DNA of 64,000 bases from Calothrix anomala FACHB-343 (GTDB lineage Bacteria > Cyanobacteriota > Cyanobacteriia > Cyanobacteriales > Nostocaceae). The notes under the pieces are model-generated. The model saw nothing but the letters and a program-made list of their open reading frames with translations, was not told the origin of the DNA and made no database searches. The stretch lies in assembly GCF_014696435.1 (NCBI RefSeq), contig NZ_JACJQG010000002.1, positions 74,935 to 138,934 of the forward strand, in the 5' to 3' direction. The position numbers and the translations under genes are program-made. Shown here in pieces: positions 38,695-47,937 of this stretch; the stretch's first letter is position 1; every line of letters starts with the position of its first letter.

Positions 38695-39117
38695 TTAACC
38701 CTACTGCTTTTCAATATTTCTTAATCGTTTTGCCGTTCTCATTATACGTTGCAATCTGTTACATTTAGCAGTTTTTGTGCGATCGCTTTTCTAAAAAAAC
38801 TTTGAAATGTCCTGCCCTAACGCTGTTCAACCTAGCAAAAATCAAGGTTTAGCATTGCTAAACCTTGATTTTCCGACTACTGGTAATCAGACTCAGAAAT
38901 TTTTTTGACTGACTTTTGCCAGGACTGGCGAAAATTCTTGGCTTTTTCTGGGTTCTACGGTCTTCATCCAAGTTATAAAGATTACCACCATTTTCCATAA
39001 AGCGTGTTTTTTGCACACTTTATCATTCATTTGTCAACCGTAAATCAACTATTTAATAGCACTCAAACCCAAAAAACCCTATGTATTTAATGAGAAACTG
39101 GAGATTTTGAATGGCGA
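38695..39117. other. Intergenic region between pds and sugar transferase
   Basis: 423 bp. Holds the pds promoter region and a strong terminator-like hairpin (38838-38872). No gene. A HIP1 octamer lies near 38780. Confidence 0.55.
38838..38872. terminator. Hairpin with 17-bp perfect arms, terminator-like
   Basis: AAAATCAAGGTTTAGCA pairs with TGCTAAACCTTGATTTT; T-rich on both strands. It lies 245 bp past the sugar transferase stop. A shorter version (GGTTTAGCAATGCTAAACC) lies at 28297-28316. Confidence 0.65.
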
Positions 39118-39768
39118 TCAGTAAGCTCCATTGCGATTAAATACTACGAGAATAGTTTTGATAATTAGCTGTAGATCGTAAATATTAGACCATTTAAATT
39201 GATAAGCCAAATCCAATTTGACTATATCTTCAAAATCCTCTATTTTAGAACGGCCATTGACTTGCCATTCGCCTGTCATTCCCGGTTTAACCAGCAAGCG
39301 TTTAAAGTGATGCGGCTGATAATTTTCAACTTCATCAAGGGTGGGTGGACGAGTACCAACTAAGCTCATATCACCCATTAACACATTCCAAAATTGTGGT
39401 AATTCATCTAAGCTAGTGCGGCGGAGAAAAGCACCAATGCGAGTAATTCGCGGGTCTTTGTGATTCTTAAAAATATTGCCTTTAGCCTGATTTTTGACTA
39501 AATGCTTCATATTTTCCGCATTGACTAGCATGGTGCGGAACTTCCAAATGCGGAAAGTTTGACCATTTAAACCGCAACGTAGCTGACTATAAAAAATCGG
39601 GCCGGGATTATCTAATTTAATGGCGATCGCTATGGGAATTGTTAGTACTGCTGTTATCGTTAAGCCAATGACAGCACCAACAATATCAATTAATCGCTTC
39701 AAGTTACAGGTAGCGGAAGGATGTACCCTTTGTTGAAAATTATAAATTTCTGGAAGATGAACCTGCAT
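39118..39768 (-). CDS. Undecaprenyl-phosphate sugar transferase (polysaccharide-initiating)
   Basis: 216 residues of the bacterial sugar-transferase family (WbaP/WcaJ/PglC type). One membrane helix ([19 protein letters not shown]) is followed by the catalytic core: [43 protein letters not shown] with the catalytic Asp-Glu, and [10 protein letters not shown]. It places the first sugar-1-phosphate on the lipid carrier, starting repeat-unit synthesis. The short form lacks the N-terminal Wzy-like membrane region. It probably serves the locus at 47.9-59.4 kb. Confidence 0.92.
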   Translation of the reverse strand: MQVHLPEIYNFQQRVHPSATCNLKRLIDIVGAVIGLTITAVLTIPIAIAIKLDNPGPIFYSQLRCGLNGQTFRIWKFRTMLVNAENMKHLVKNQAKGNIFKNHKDPRITRIGAFLRRTSLDELPQFWNVLMGDMSLVGTRPPTLDEVENYQPHHFKRLLVKPGMTGEWQVNGRSKIEDFEDIVKLDLAYQFKWSNIYDLQLIIKTILVVFNRNGAY

Positions 39769-40153
39769 TGGTTTTTAGGTAAAGATAGTAAGTAAGAGTT
39801 TGTTAATACGCTGGCAATTTATATACTACTTTTCATCAGTCAGATAACTTTTCAGCAGCTAGAAGTAATTATCTGTATATCAAATCTAATTGCTGGAAAA
39901 GTAGCAATTATGGAAATCGTTCCCATTCAATACCAATAAAATTTGGATTTATTGGCATTGAATTTTTTCCCATACAAAAAAGCGAAATTAGAGAATTTAC
40001 AGCTACTTTTAGAAACCATAGGTTCAAGTTTTCTTCGTCTTCTCCCCTCGTCTAAACTTCTACAAAATATCTAGGGAGTGGTAGGCATATCTAAGTGCTA
40101 GATAAACCAACATTATCAATGCCTAATCCACTTAAAAACCTACAGATTTAGCT
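39769..40153. other. Intergenic region upstream of the sugar transferase
   Basis: 385 bp, AT-rich, no gene or distinct repeat seen; it carries the sugar transferase promoter. Confidence 0.45.
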
Positions 40154-43100
40154 TCAAGCAAGGGGAAGATATGCATCTGTGAGTGTATAGGTTTCTCCAC
40201 CAGATTTAACTGTAATATCCAAGAGATCTCCACCTGTTGGGGTTAATGTGGGTAAAGTTCCCTTAATTCTGTTGTCAGAGACATAAGACAGTTTTGCAGC
40301 TACTCCACCTACGGTTACTGTGGTGTCGGCGAGAGTACCAAAGTTATCTCCACCAAGGACAAAAGATTGACCACCAATCGCCGGAGCGCGCCAGGGGAAG
40401 ATATCGTACACTGTCATGTTGATTGCGGCTGGATCCAAAGGAGTGGCAACGGCGATCGCATCGTCACTTAAATCAATACCTAACAAGGCACCACCAGGGC
40501 CAGTCAGCAAATCTAACCCATCTAAAACCCCGGTCATTGTGTCTTTTTGTTTGACCTGAGTGCCATCAGCATTCATTTGGAATCGGTAGATCGGGCCGTT
40601 CCAGTCTTGGGCAAGTAAATTACCTCGTAGTTGTCCGTTGAAGGCTGTGGCGCGATACTCGACAATACCATTGGTGGAAGCCGTCATCGTCGCGATGGGA
40701 GCGGTGTACTTCCCAGGAATACTAGGATCTGAGGCTTTATAGTAAACGTTTTGGCGATCGTCAGTGCGTCCTCTGTTACGGTTGGGGCTACCGTAGTAGG
40801 CTCCTTGAGTAATTAGATTTAACTCATCAGGTGAGCCACTTACCATTGGTTGCTGTGTGGTTGCTGAGGTTGAGAAGTCCCCAAACCCAGCATTAGCACC
40901 GTTATCGGTAGCATAAATTTTTCCTTTGGTAGTGTAAACCAAGTCAAAAGAGTTACGCAGACCGCTAGCATAAACGGAAACATCAACCCCAGGTACAACA
41001 TTAGCAACGCCACCATTTAATTGATGGTCTTCCGCACCAATGGTTTCTCCTGGAGGAGGAGTATAACCACTGGGGAAAGAAGTGGGCACGATACTGCCAG
41101 CAGGTACGGTGTATTCAATCTTGCCATTGAAATTAGCCTTAGTAATTTCTGCCTTCAGCATTGCTGCTGTAAAGTAAGATTCTGGTACACCACCAATTTC
41201 ATCAGCAGTAATACCCGCATTGGTGTTGCTACCTACGACAATGTAAAGGTCGCCCTTGTTATCAAACTCTAAGCCATTGACCCCATGATCGTGGTTGGAT
41301 ACGCCAATTCCACTGATTAGCGATTGGCGATTAGAGAAGTTAGCCCCTGATAGGACAGACACCTCACCACTGTAAGGAGAAAGTTGTGTTTCTGGGAATG
41401 CACCACCGCCGTTAGCATATAACTTGCTGTGAGAGACATAAATTTTAGGTTCCGTGTCATAAGGGTTGAAAGCAATACCTAAAATTTGCGCATTGTACAG
41501 CCCTTTGATGGTATTGATTGCCTGAATAGCGGTGACATTGTAATTGTCATCAAAGGTGTAAGCGCGAATTGACCCATCATAGAAGCCCACATAGAGCCTA
41601 CCATCTGGCCCCCATGCACCCACCGTTGGGTTGGCGACATTGGCGATATTATCGTCTGCGGTGATACTAGGATCGTTAACATTGGTGATGTCAACAATCT
41701 TCTTGTTAAAGCTGATTGCTACCACATCATCATCTAGTACGGTTACAGGCAGCGATCGCACAGTAAGATTGTTGTAATTACTGTCAGTACTGCTAGCTGT
41801 GTGAGTAATGGTAGTGTAATGAATCCCCTCTGCTGCTGTGTCATTAATCGCAGTGACTGTAACTGTCTGAGGAGTATCCCAGTTAGTGGGAGTAAAGGTG
41901 ACTGCGGTTTTATTGGTATTGAGTTGATTACCTGAGTTGATGTTGATGGTGACATTGGCTGTCGGCTTCGTATTTAAAACGACTTCATAAGTATCATTAC
42001 CAGCCGCTTCATTGACTTGGGTGTCACCATTGGTTTGCTTGATAATCACCGCAGGCCCTTCGAGGGCAATCACCTCAATACCAGCAATTGTGGCAACATC
42101 CACACTAGCATTCAGATCTAAGTTGAGGAAACCATCACTGATAAAGAAAGGCTGATCGATTGTCTTCACCAAAGCAGAGTTTTGTCCTGGGAAGAAAGCG
42201 TTCTTAGATTCTTCAAAAATATCCAAGTCATCCAGAACCAAATCGCCTTCTACCTTGACATCAAACACCCGTTGAGCATAGTTTGTCTTGGTTGGTTCCA
42301 CAAAATGCAGCTTCAGGGTGTAAGCACCTTCAGCCACTGGAATTTGGTAAGATAAATCCTTAGCCGATCGCACATTTTGATAAAGTGCATCATCATTGGT
42401 CTTAAAGATTTCCGTGGTACTAGCAACCGCGCTGACAATTCCCCCAACAGAAAACACATCCCGATTCCAGACGCGCCCAGTTGTATCGGTATAAAGGGCT
42501 GCATTATTGGGAGCAGATGTACCTGTACCCGTATTAATCCGAATTGACTTGTCTTGGGTCAAGCGGACATAATCTAACCGCGCTGCATCTCCTGACTCTT
42601 CAAAGCCTTTGATTTGGATGCGATCGCCTGATTTGACGGCGAGGTTTTCTATAGCCCGGATTTCCCACTTATTGTTGATTGTGGCGGTAGCTCCATTTAT
42701 ATTGCGATTAGAGTTAACCGTGCCCCTCAGGGTGTCGTTAACGTAGACTTCAAAATTCGCATTGCCATCACTCTCATCCCAGAATGCCAAATTCAGGTCA
42801 TAAGTCCCAGCAGCCCCGCTATAAACAAAATTGGCTGTCCCCGTTTCATTGGCTGACCCATTGACAAAGGTGATTAACTTACCACCGTAAGCTCCAATTC
42901 CAGATGAGGTTTCTATGCGATAGCCACTCAACACCATGTCTTCTGCTTCAACCAGAATATCTCCTGGAGGAATTGGCGCATTTGCGGCTGTGACATTAAC
43001 TGTGAAACTGGTAGAGGTAGAAAGTCCACCTGTATCTTTGGCTTGGACTGTCAGTTGTGAGCTACCTGTTGCTGTGGGCGAATAGTTCAGCGTTAATTGC

Positions 43101-46100
43101 CCAGTGGTGGGATTAATGCTAGGAGCTACTTCAAACAACCCGGCATTGGTATTACCAGTAACGGTATAAGTCAAAGCAGAATCAGCATCTTGAGCATCAG
43201 CAAAAGCATTCCACAGATTGATGAGAGTATCCGATGCATTCTGGGTAACCGTGACATTACCAATACCCGAAGTTGTTGGTGCTGTATTACCAGGAATAAT
43301 TACATTAACGGTGAAGGTAGTATCAGTAAACAGACCACCTGTATCTGTGGCGCGTACTGTCAGTTGTGAGCTACCCGTCGCTGTAGGCGAATAGTTGAGG
43401 GTTAATTGCCCATTTGTTGAGTTAATGCTAGGCGCAACCTCAAACAGCCCAGCATTGGTATTCTTCACTACATCATATTTTAATGCGGTGTCTGGGTCTT
43501 GCAGGTCGCTGAAAGCATCAAACAAGTTAATAACTGTATTTGGTGCATTTTGCGTTACAGATACGTTAGCAATACCTGTAGTGCTGGGTGCTGTATTGAT
43601 GGGTGTACCAGAAGCAGGTACTAAGCGAATATAGTCTGTACGTACGGCTTCGCCAGCATCCTCAAAACCTTTGAGTTGAATGCGAGTACCAGATTGCAAA
43701 GCAACAGCCTGAGCAACTAGTTTTTCTACCTTGTTAGCAGCAGATGCAGTACTACCACCAGGGCTTTGGTTGAAGGTGAGAGTATTCAGCAGCGAGCCAC
43801 CAGCAGAGACTTCTAAACGAGCATTTCCATCGGTTTCATCCCAGTAGGAAACATAAATATCGTATGCGTCTGCTGCTCCCTCAAAGTCAAAGTATGCCGT
43901 TCCTGTTTCATTAGCGGCTCCATTGATCAAGCTAAGACCTTTACCCCCAGAACCACTAGAGAGGTTCTCTACCCTAAAGCCGTCAATAACAACTAGACTC
44001 TCAGCTTCAATCTTGATTTCACCTACAGGAGGAGGTGTAGTCACATTGACTGCAAAGCTAACGTCTGTGGAAAGGCCGCCTGTGTCAGTGGCGCGTACTG
44101 TTAGTTGTGCAGTACCTGTTGCTGTGGGCGAGTAGTTGAGAGTTAACTCCCCAGTTGTGGCGTTAATGCTGGGAGCTACTTCAAATAATGCGCCATTGGT
44201 ATTGTTAACAATGCTATATTTCAGTGTGGTATCTGAATCTTGCAAATCGCTGAAGACATCAAACAATTTGATGACTGTATTTGCAGCATTTTTGACTACA
44301 GAGATATCAGCAATACCTGTGCTGGTGGGAGCAGTATTGGCGGGAGTACCAGAAGATGGAACAAATCTAATAAAGTCAGTACGGGCATGTTCCGATGCAT
44401 CTTCATAACCCCGTAGCTCAATCAGAGTACCGGGTTGGAGAGATACTGCTTGAGCGAGCATCACTTCCCGCTTGTTGGTGGTGGTGGCTGTGGTACCACC
44501 TGGGCTTTGGTTAAATGTGAGGGTATTTAATAAGGTTCCACCAGCCAAGAGTTCTAGGCGGGAATTACCATCACTCTCATCCCAGAAAGAGACATAGATG
44601 TCATAGGTTCCAGTCGCCCCGGCAAAACCTATAGAAGCGGTTCCTGTTTCATTACTTGCGCCACCTACAAAGCTGATACCTTGACCGTTGGAGGCTCCAC
44701 CGCCACTAAGGTTCTCTTTCTTGAAGCCTGTGAGAACCATATTTTCTGCTTCAATCTTAATTTCACCTACAGGAGCAGGTTCAGTGACATTAACATTGAA
44801 GCTAGTATCAGTAAAAAGACCTGCTGTGTCCGTAGCTCTAACTGTAATTTGAGCGCCACCTGTGGCTGTAGGTGAGTAGTTGAGGGTCAACTCCCCAGTG
44901 CTGGAATTAATGCTAGGAGCTGCCTCAAATAGATTGGGATTGGTATTGCTAACGATGCTATAGGTGAGGGCAGTATCTGCATCTTGCGCATCTGCGAATA
45001 CATCAAATAATTTGATGACTGTATTCTGAGCATTTTGCACAACAGAGACATTAGCAATCCCGGTGCTGGTAGGTGCGGTATTGGTTGGCGTACCAGAAAC
45101 AGGAACTAAGCGGATGAAGTCGATGCGGGTTGCTTCGTTTGATTCTTCAAAGCCTTGTAATTGGATGCGGCTACCTTGCTGTAAAGATACAGCCTGAGCT
45201 ACTTTGGCTTCCCGCTTATTACCAGTAGTCGGACTACCTGAACTTGTACTTTGGTTAAAGTTAACTGTACCTAATTGAGTGCCGTTGACTGAGAGGTTAA
45301 CGCTACCAACGCCATCATTTTCATCCCAGTAGGAAAGGTAAATGTCATATAAGGCAGCAGCACCTGTAAAGTCAAAGTAGGCTGTGCCAGTTTCTGATCC
45401 TGCACTACCAACAAAACTGATTCCTTGCCCGCCTGAAGCCCCTGCTGCGGTTAGGGTTTCTTTTCTGAAGGTGTTTAAAACAAAAGCTTCAGCTTCTATT
45501 TTGACTTCTGTGGGTGTGGAGGGAAGATTTAGTTGTAAGGTTTTGACATTTGACACTGGCCCGGTAGTGCCATCGGCTAATTTTTGGGCCGCCATGATGT
45601 AGTTGAAACCTTTGTAGCCGTTCTGAGTGCTGAGTGTGGATAGGGTGATGGGAACATCAACTGTTCCAGAGGCACCTATTGTGACTGTAACCTCGTTTAC
45701 CCCAGTGACACTATTGGCTTCAAAGGGGTCAATATCAAAGGCTGTGCCATCGGTTTTGGTAAACATGGCTCCCCCAACACTCAGCAAGGATACTTGAGCG
45801 CCAGGTGTACCTGTAATCCGGACTGTTTGATTGGCAGATTCAACGATCGCCTGAGATCCAGAAACCCCTAAAATTTCAATAGTTGGTGTAGTGGGTTGAT
45901 TGAGCTTGAGGAAAACTTGCGAACCATCAACACTGTCGGGAATGCGGTAGAGTTCTCCAGTAATGCTGGTGTTGTCGTCAAACTCTACAGTGACGATTGA
46001 ACCAATCATTTCTAAACCAGAAACACTGGCAGACTCTTGCGGCCCTGGTGCAGCAGTTCCCTTGGTGCTGGTTGGGTCCATGTCAATGGAGAAGGTTAAG

Positions 46101-47011
46101 GTCTTACCTGCGCCAAAGTCTGTAAACAGTATTTCTAGACCCTGAAAACCACCATCTTTAGCTAACAGGTAATTGGTTGTCACATTACCAACACCTGGAT
46201 TGCTATCAAGCGTCAATGCTTTGGCGATGGTATCACCACCTGTGCCATTGGGGTCAAAAATGATATCTGGGAGAAAGCCAGCGCTGGTATCAATGAAGAT
46301 GCGGCGGATTTTTTGTCCGGTGGTGGAGTTGTTTGTGAGTTGGAAACTACCACTGCTGAAGGTACTAGAGTTAATCCCATTACCAGACTGATCGACTTTT
46401 AAATATGCTGAGGCTTCCAATACACCGCCATAAGCCGCCATTACCTCTTCTGGGAATGCTAATGCAGATTTTATTTTGCCAATGACTGCATCTAATTCCC
46501 ACTTACCACCGAGAGCGCTATTACCTACATTTGTTGTAGCAGCAGCGACATTAGCACCTGTAATTTTGCTAATTTGTTCTACCAACTGCAATCCGGATGG
46601 TGTGGCAGCTAAGTTACAGCCATACAGGAGAATGTCGGCTTGGGGTAGTAATGCTTTAGACCAAACTTGCAGGCGATCGCGATCGCGTTGGAGACTGTTT
46701 AAACTTAGTTCAGTTGCGCCAAGTAGTAACTTTCCTGGCTGTCCATGAGAGACAATGTGAATTGCGGCTACAGAATTTAGCTGGCTTAACTTTTCACTGA
46801 TTTGCCATACTCCATCCTGAGTAGAATCGAGACGAAACACATCTGTGATGTTAGAACGCACTCCATTGATCAGGCTTTCATAGCTTTCTACGCCAGAATC
46901 AACAAAGACAATCTCCCGTCGTAGCGAATCCTGATTCTGCAAATATGTGGAGTGAATTAGTTTCTTTAAAAAAAACTTAAAAGATTGTGGGAAGAAATGA
47001 TATAATTCCAT
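40154..47011 (-). CDS. Giant multidomain surface protein: DUF4347, CBM-like repeats, Ig-like repeats, malectin, Calx-beta, sugar-dehydrogenase propeller
   Basis: 2285 residues from the first ATG at 47011; a TTG at 47086 adds 25. Order: DUF4347 (~30-190, IVFVDSGVESYESLI, HIVSHGQPGKLLLG, ILLYGCNLA); a beta domain; four CBM6/malectin-type modules each opening with I-K-I-E-A-E (e.g. IKIEAENMVLTGFKKENLSG) alternating with five Ig/cadherin-like modules (NTAPTSTGIANVSVVQNA); a malectin domain (IRINTGTGTSAPNNA); a Calx-beta-like module; a sorbosone-dehydrogenase-like beta-propeller (VGAWGPDGRLYVGFYDGSIR, GLEFDNKGDLYIVVGSN); and a final IPT/TIG domain. There is no classical signal peptide; DUF4347 proteins are often type I secreted, but no RTX repeats are seen. 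Likely cell-surface carbohydrate binding. Confidence 0.85.
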   Translation of the reverse strand: MELYHFFPQSFKFFLKKLIHSTYLQNQDSLRREIVFVDSGVESYESLINGVRSNITDVFRLDSTQDGVWQISEKLSQLNSVAAIHIVSHGQPGKLLLGATELSLNSLQRDRDRLQVWSKALLPQADILLYGCNLAATPSGLQLVEQISKITGANVAAATTNVGNSALGGKWELDAVIGKIKSALAFPEEVMAAYGGVLEASAYLKVDQSGNGINSSTFSSGSFQLTNNSTTGQKIRRIFIDTSAGFLPDIIFDPNGTGGDTIAKALTLDSNPGVGNVTTNYLLAKDGGFQGLEILFTDFGAGKTLTFSIDMDPTSTKGTAAPGPQESASVSGLEMIGSIVTVEFDDNTSITGELYRIPDSVDGSQVFLKLNQPTTPTIEILGVSGSQAIVESANQTVRITGTPGAQVSLLSVGGAMFTKTDGTAFDIDPFEANSVTGVNEVTVTIGASGTVDVPITLSTLSTQNGYKGFNYIMAAQKLADGTTGPVSNVKTLQLNLPSTPTEVKIEAEAFVLNTFRKETLTAAGASGGQGISFVGSAGSETGTAYFDFTGAAALYDIYLSYWDENDGVGSVNLSVNGTQLGTVNFNQSTSSGSPTTGNKREAKVAQAVSLQQGSRIQLQGFEESNEATRIDFIRLVPVSGTPTNTAPTSTGIANVSVVQNAQNTVIKLFDVFADAQDADTALTYSIVSNTNPNLFEAAPSINSSTGELTLNYSPTATGGAQITVRATDTAGLFTDTSFNVNVTEPAPVGEIKIEAENMVLTGFKKENLSGGGASNGQGISFVGGASNETGTASIGFAGATGTYDIYVSFWDESDGNSRLELLAGGTLLNTLTFNQSPGGTTATTTNKREVMLAQAVSLQPGTLIELRGYEDASEHARTDFIRFVPSSGTPANTAPTSTGIADISVVKNAANTVIKLFDVFSDLQDSDTTLKYSIVNNTNGALFEVAPSINATTGELTLNYSPTATGTAQLTVRATDTGGLSTDVSFAVNVTTPPPVGEIKIEAESLVVIDGFRVENLSSGSGGKGLSLINGAANETGTAYFDFEGAADAYDIYVSYWDETDGNARLEVSAGGSLLNTLTFNQSPGGSTASAANKVEKLVAQAVALQSGTRIQLKGFEDAGEAVRTDYIRLVPASGTPINTAPSTTGIANVSVTQNAPNTVINLFDAFSDLQDPDTALKYDVVKNTNAGLFEVAPSINSTNGQLTLNYSPTATGSSQLTVRATDTGGLFTDTTFTVNVIIPGNTAPTTSGIGNVTVTQNASDTLINLWNAFADAQDADSALTYTVTGNTNAGLFEVAPSINPTTGQLTLNYSPTATGSSQLTVQAKDTGGLSTSTSFTVNVTAANAPIPPGDILVEAEDMVLSGYRIETSSGIGAYGGKLITFVNGSANETGTANFVYSGAAGTYDLNLAFWDESDGNANFEVYVNDTLRGTVNSNRNINGATATINNKWEIRAIENLAVKSGDRIQIKGFEESGDAARLDYVRLTQDKSIRINTGTGTSAPNNAALYTDTTGRVWNRDVFSVGGIVSAVASTTEIFKTNDDALYQNVRSAKDLSYQIPVAEGAYTLKLHFVEPTKTNYAQRVFDVKVEGDLVLDDLDIFEESKNAFFPGQNSALVKTIDQPFFISDGFLNLDLNASVDVATIAGIEVIALEGPAVIIKQTNGDTQVNEAAGNDTYEVVLNTKPTANVTININSGNQLNTNKTAVTFTPTNWDTPQTVTVTAINDTAAEGIHYTTITHTASSTDSNYNNLTVRSLPVTVLDDDVVAISFNKKIVDITNVNDPSITADDNIANVANPTVGAWGPDGRLYVGFYDGSIRAYTFDDNYNVTAIQAINTIKGLYNAQILGIAFNPYDTEPKIYVSHSKLYANGGGAFPETQLSPYSGEVSVLSGANFSNRQSLISGIGVSNHDHGVNGLEFDNKGDLYIVVGSNTNAGITADEIGGVPESYFTAAMLKAEITKANFNGKIEYTVPAGSIVPTSFPSGYTPPPGETIGAEDHQLNGGVANVVPGVDVSVYASGLRNSFDLVYTTKGKIYATDNGANAGFGDFSTSATTQQPMVSGSPDELNLITQGAYYGSPNRNRGRTDDRQNVYYKASDPSIPGKYTAPIATMTASTNGIVEYRATAFNGQLRGNLLAQDWNGPIYRFQMNADGTQVKQKDTMTGVLDGLDLLTGPGGALLGIDLSDDAIAVATPLDPAAINMTVYDIFPWRAPAIGGQSFVLGGDNFGTLADTTVTVGGVAAKLSYVSDNRIKGTLPTLTPTGGDLLDITVKSGGETYTLTDAYLPLA
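42945..45500 (-). repeat. Internal CBM/Ig module repeats within the giant gene
   Basis: The IEAE-type module start recurs at about 45490, 44750, 44007 and 42945. The first two steps are ~742 bp (one CBM-like plus one Ig-like module); the last is ~1060 bp because of an extra Ig-like module. The repeats are diverged at the DNA level. Confidence 0.8.
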
Positions 47012-47937
47012 ATTCTGAATAGTTATTAACTTACCTAGTAAACACCCGATATTTTGACTTGTACTACGGCGTAGTAATGAATACAAATGTGAGTTTCACA
47101 GCTTTAAATATGGGAATGCTTGTATATTTTTGTAGTACGATTCAGGAGAACTGGCAAAAATTTGACATCCTCCCAGAGGAGTATTTTTACTCGCGCTGAT
47201 TTCCATTAACCCAATTTGTAATTGAGCTAATGATGCTGGTATTTGGTGGTTTGCTTTGATAGTAAGTATCAAATGGTGCTGCTACTGATAGATGTGTTGT
47301 ATTATTTACATCACACTTTTTATAACCAAGAATATCTTGGCGATCGCAATTATCAACAACCTCAATTTAGGCTTTGATGTGCAATTATACAGGTAATGAG
47401 TCTTTTTTGATACCAGTGGTTGGCTCGTTTAACCCATGTATGTAACCGCTAGTCGCAGAAATTAGCATGATTTGGGGCTACTGACACCTGAAATTTTTTT
47501 CGAGCGAGAACACATAGAAATACATCTACAAGTATTAGAAAACACGAAGTGCCCTAGATTAAGCAAGACCCAGGGATTTTTTTTACTTAAACTTAATAAA
47601 CAAATTTCCCGGCGCTAAAAATCTGGAATCAAAAACCCTTACTTTAACTATGTCGGCGATTAAGAAAAGGTGTCTTTAAAGTTAAGATGAGGTTATGGCA
47701 AGATAACTCGGATACATTTTTTATTGGTCATAAAGCCCTGAGACTGTTGAAAGCTATACCAGACAAGCGGTTTAACTGTGGTAGAAAACGCTTTATGGTA
47801 GAATCACAGAGAAAAGTTAAAGATATCGTAAAGTCATCTACCATAGTTACTTATAGATGTGTTTTAATCCCGATTAGTGAGATAAACCACTGTTGATCGC
47901 GGCTGTGGTCTAAAGGGAGAAGCTACCTCAAAATGTT
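47012..47937. promoter_or_regulatory. Divergent regulatory region between giant gene and polysaccharide operon
   Basis: 926 bp. It separates the divergent 2285-residue gene and the Wzc-like gene and must hold both promoters. Features are AT-rich tracts and a HIP1-like GGCGATCGCA near 47340. A short plus-strand frame at 47687 is not convincing. The length suggests multiple regulatory inputs. Confidence 0.5.

Noticed and set aside
41021..46748. Many plus-strand frames of 60-90 residues
   Set aside because: They are shadows of the repetitive 2285-residue minus-strand gene.
47687..47896. 69-residue plus-strand frame
   Set aside because: No family resemblance and no clear ribosome-binding site; it lies in a divergent promoter region.
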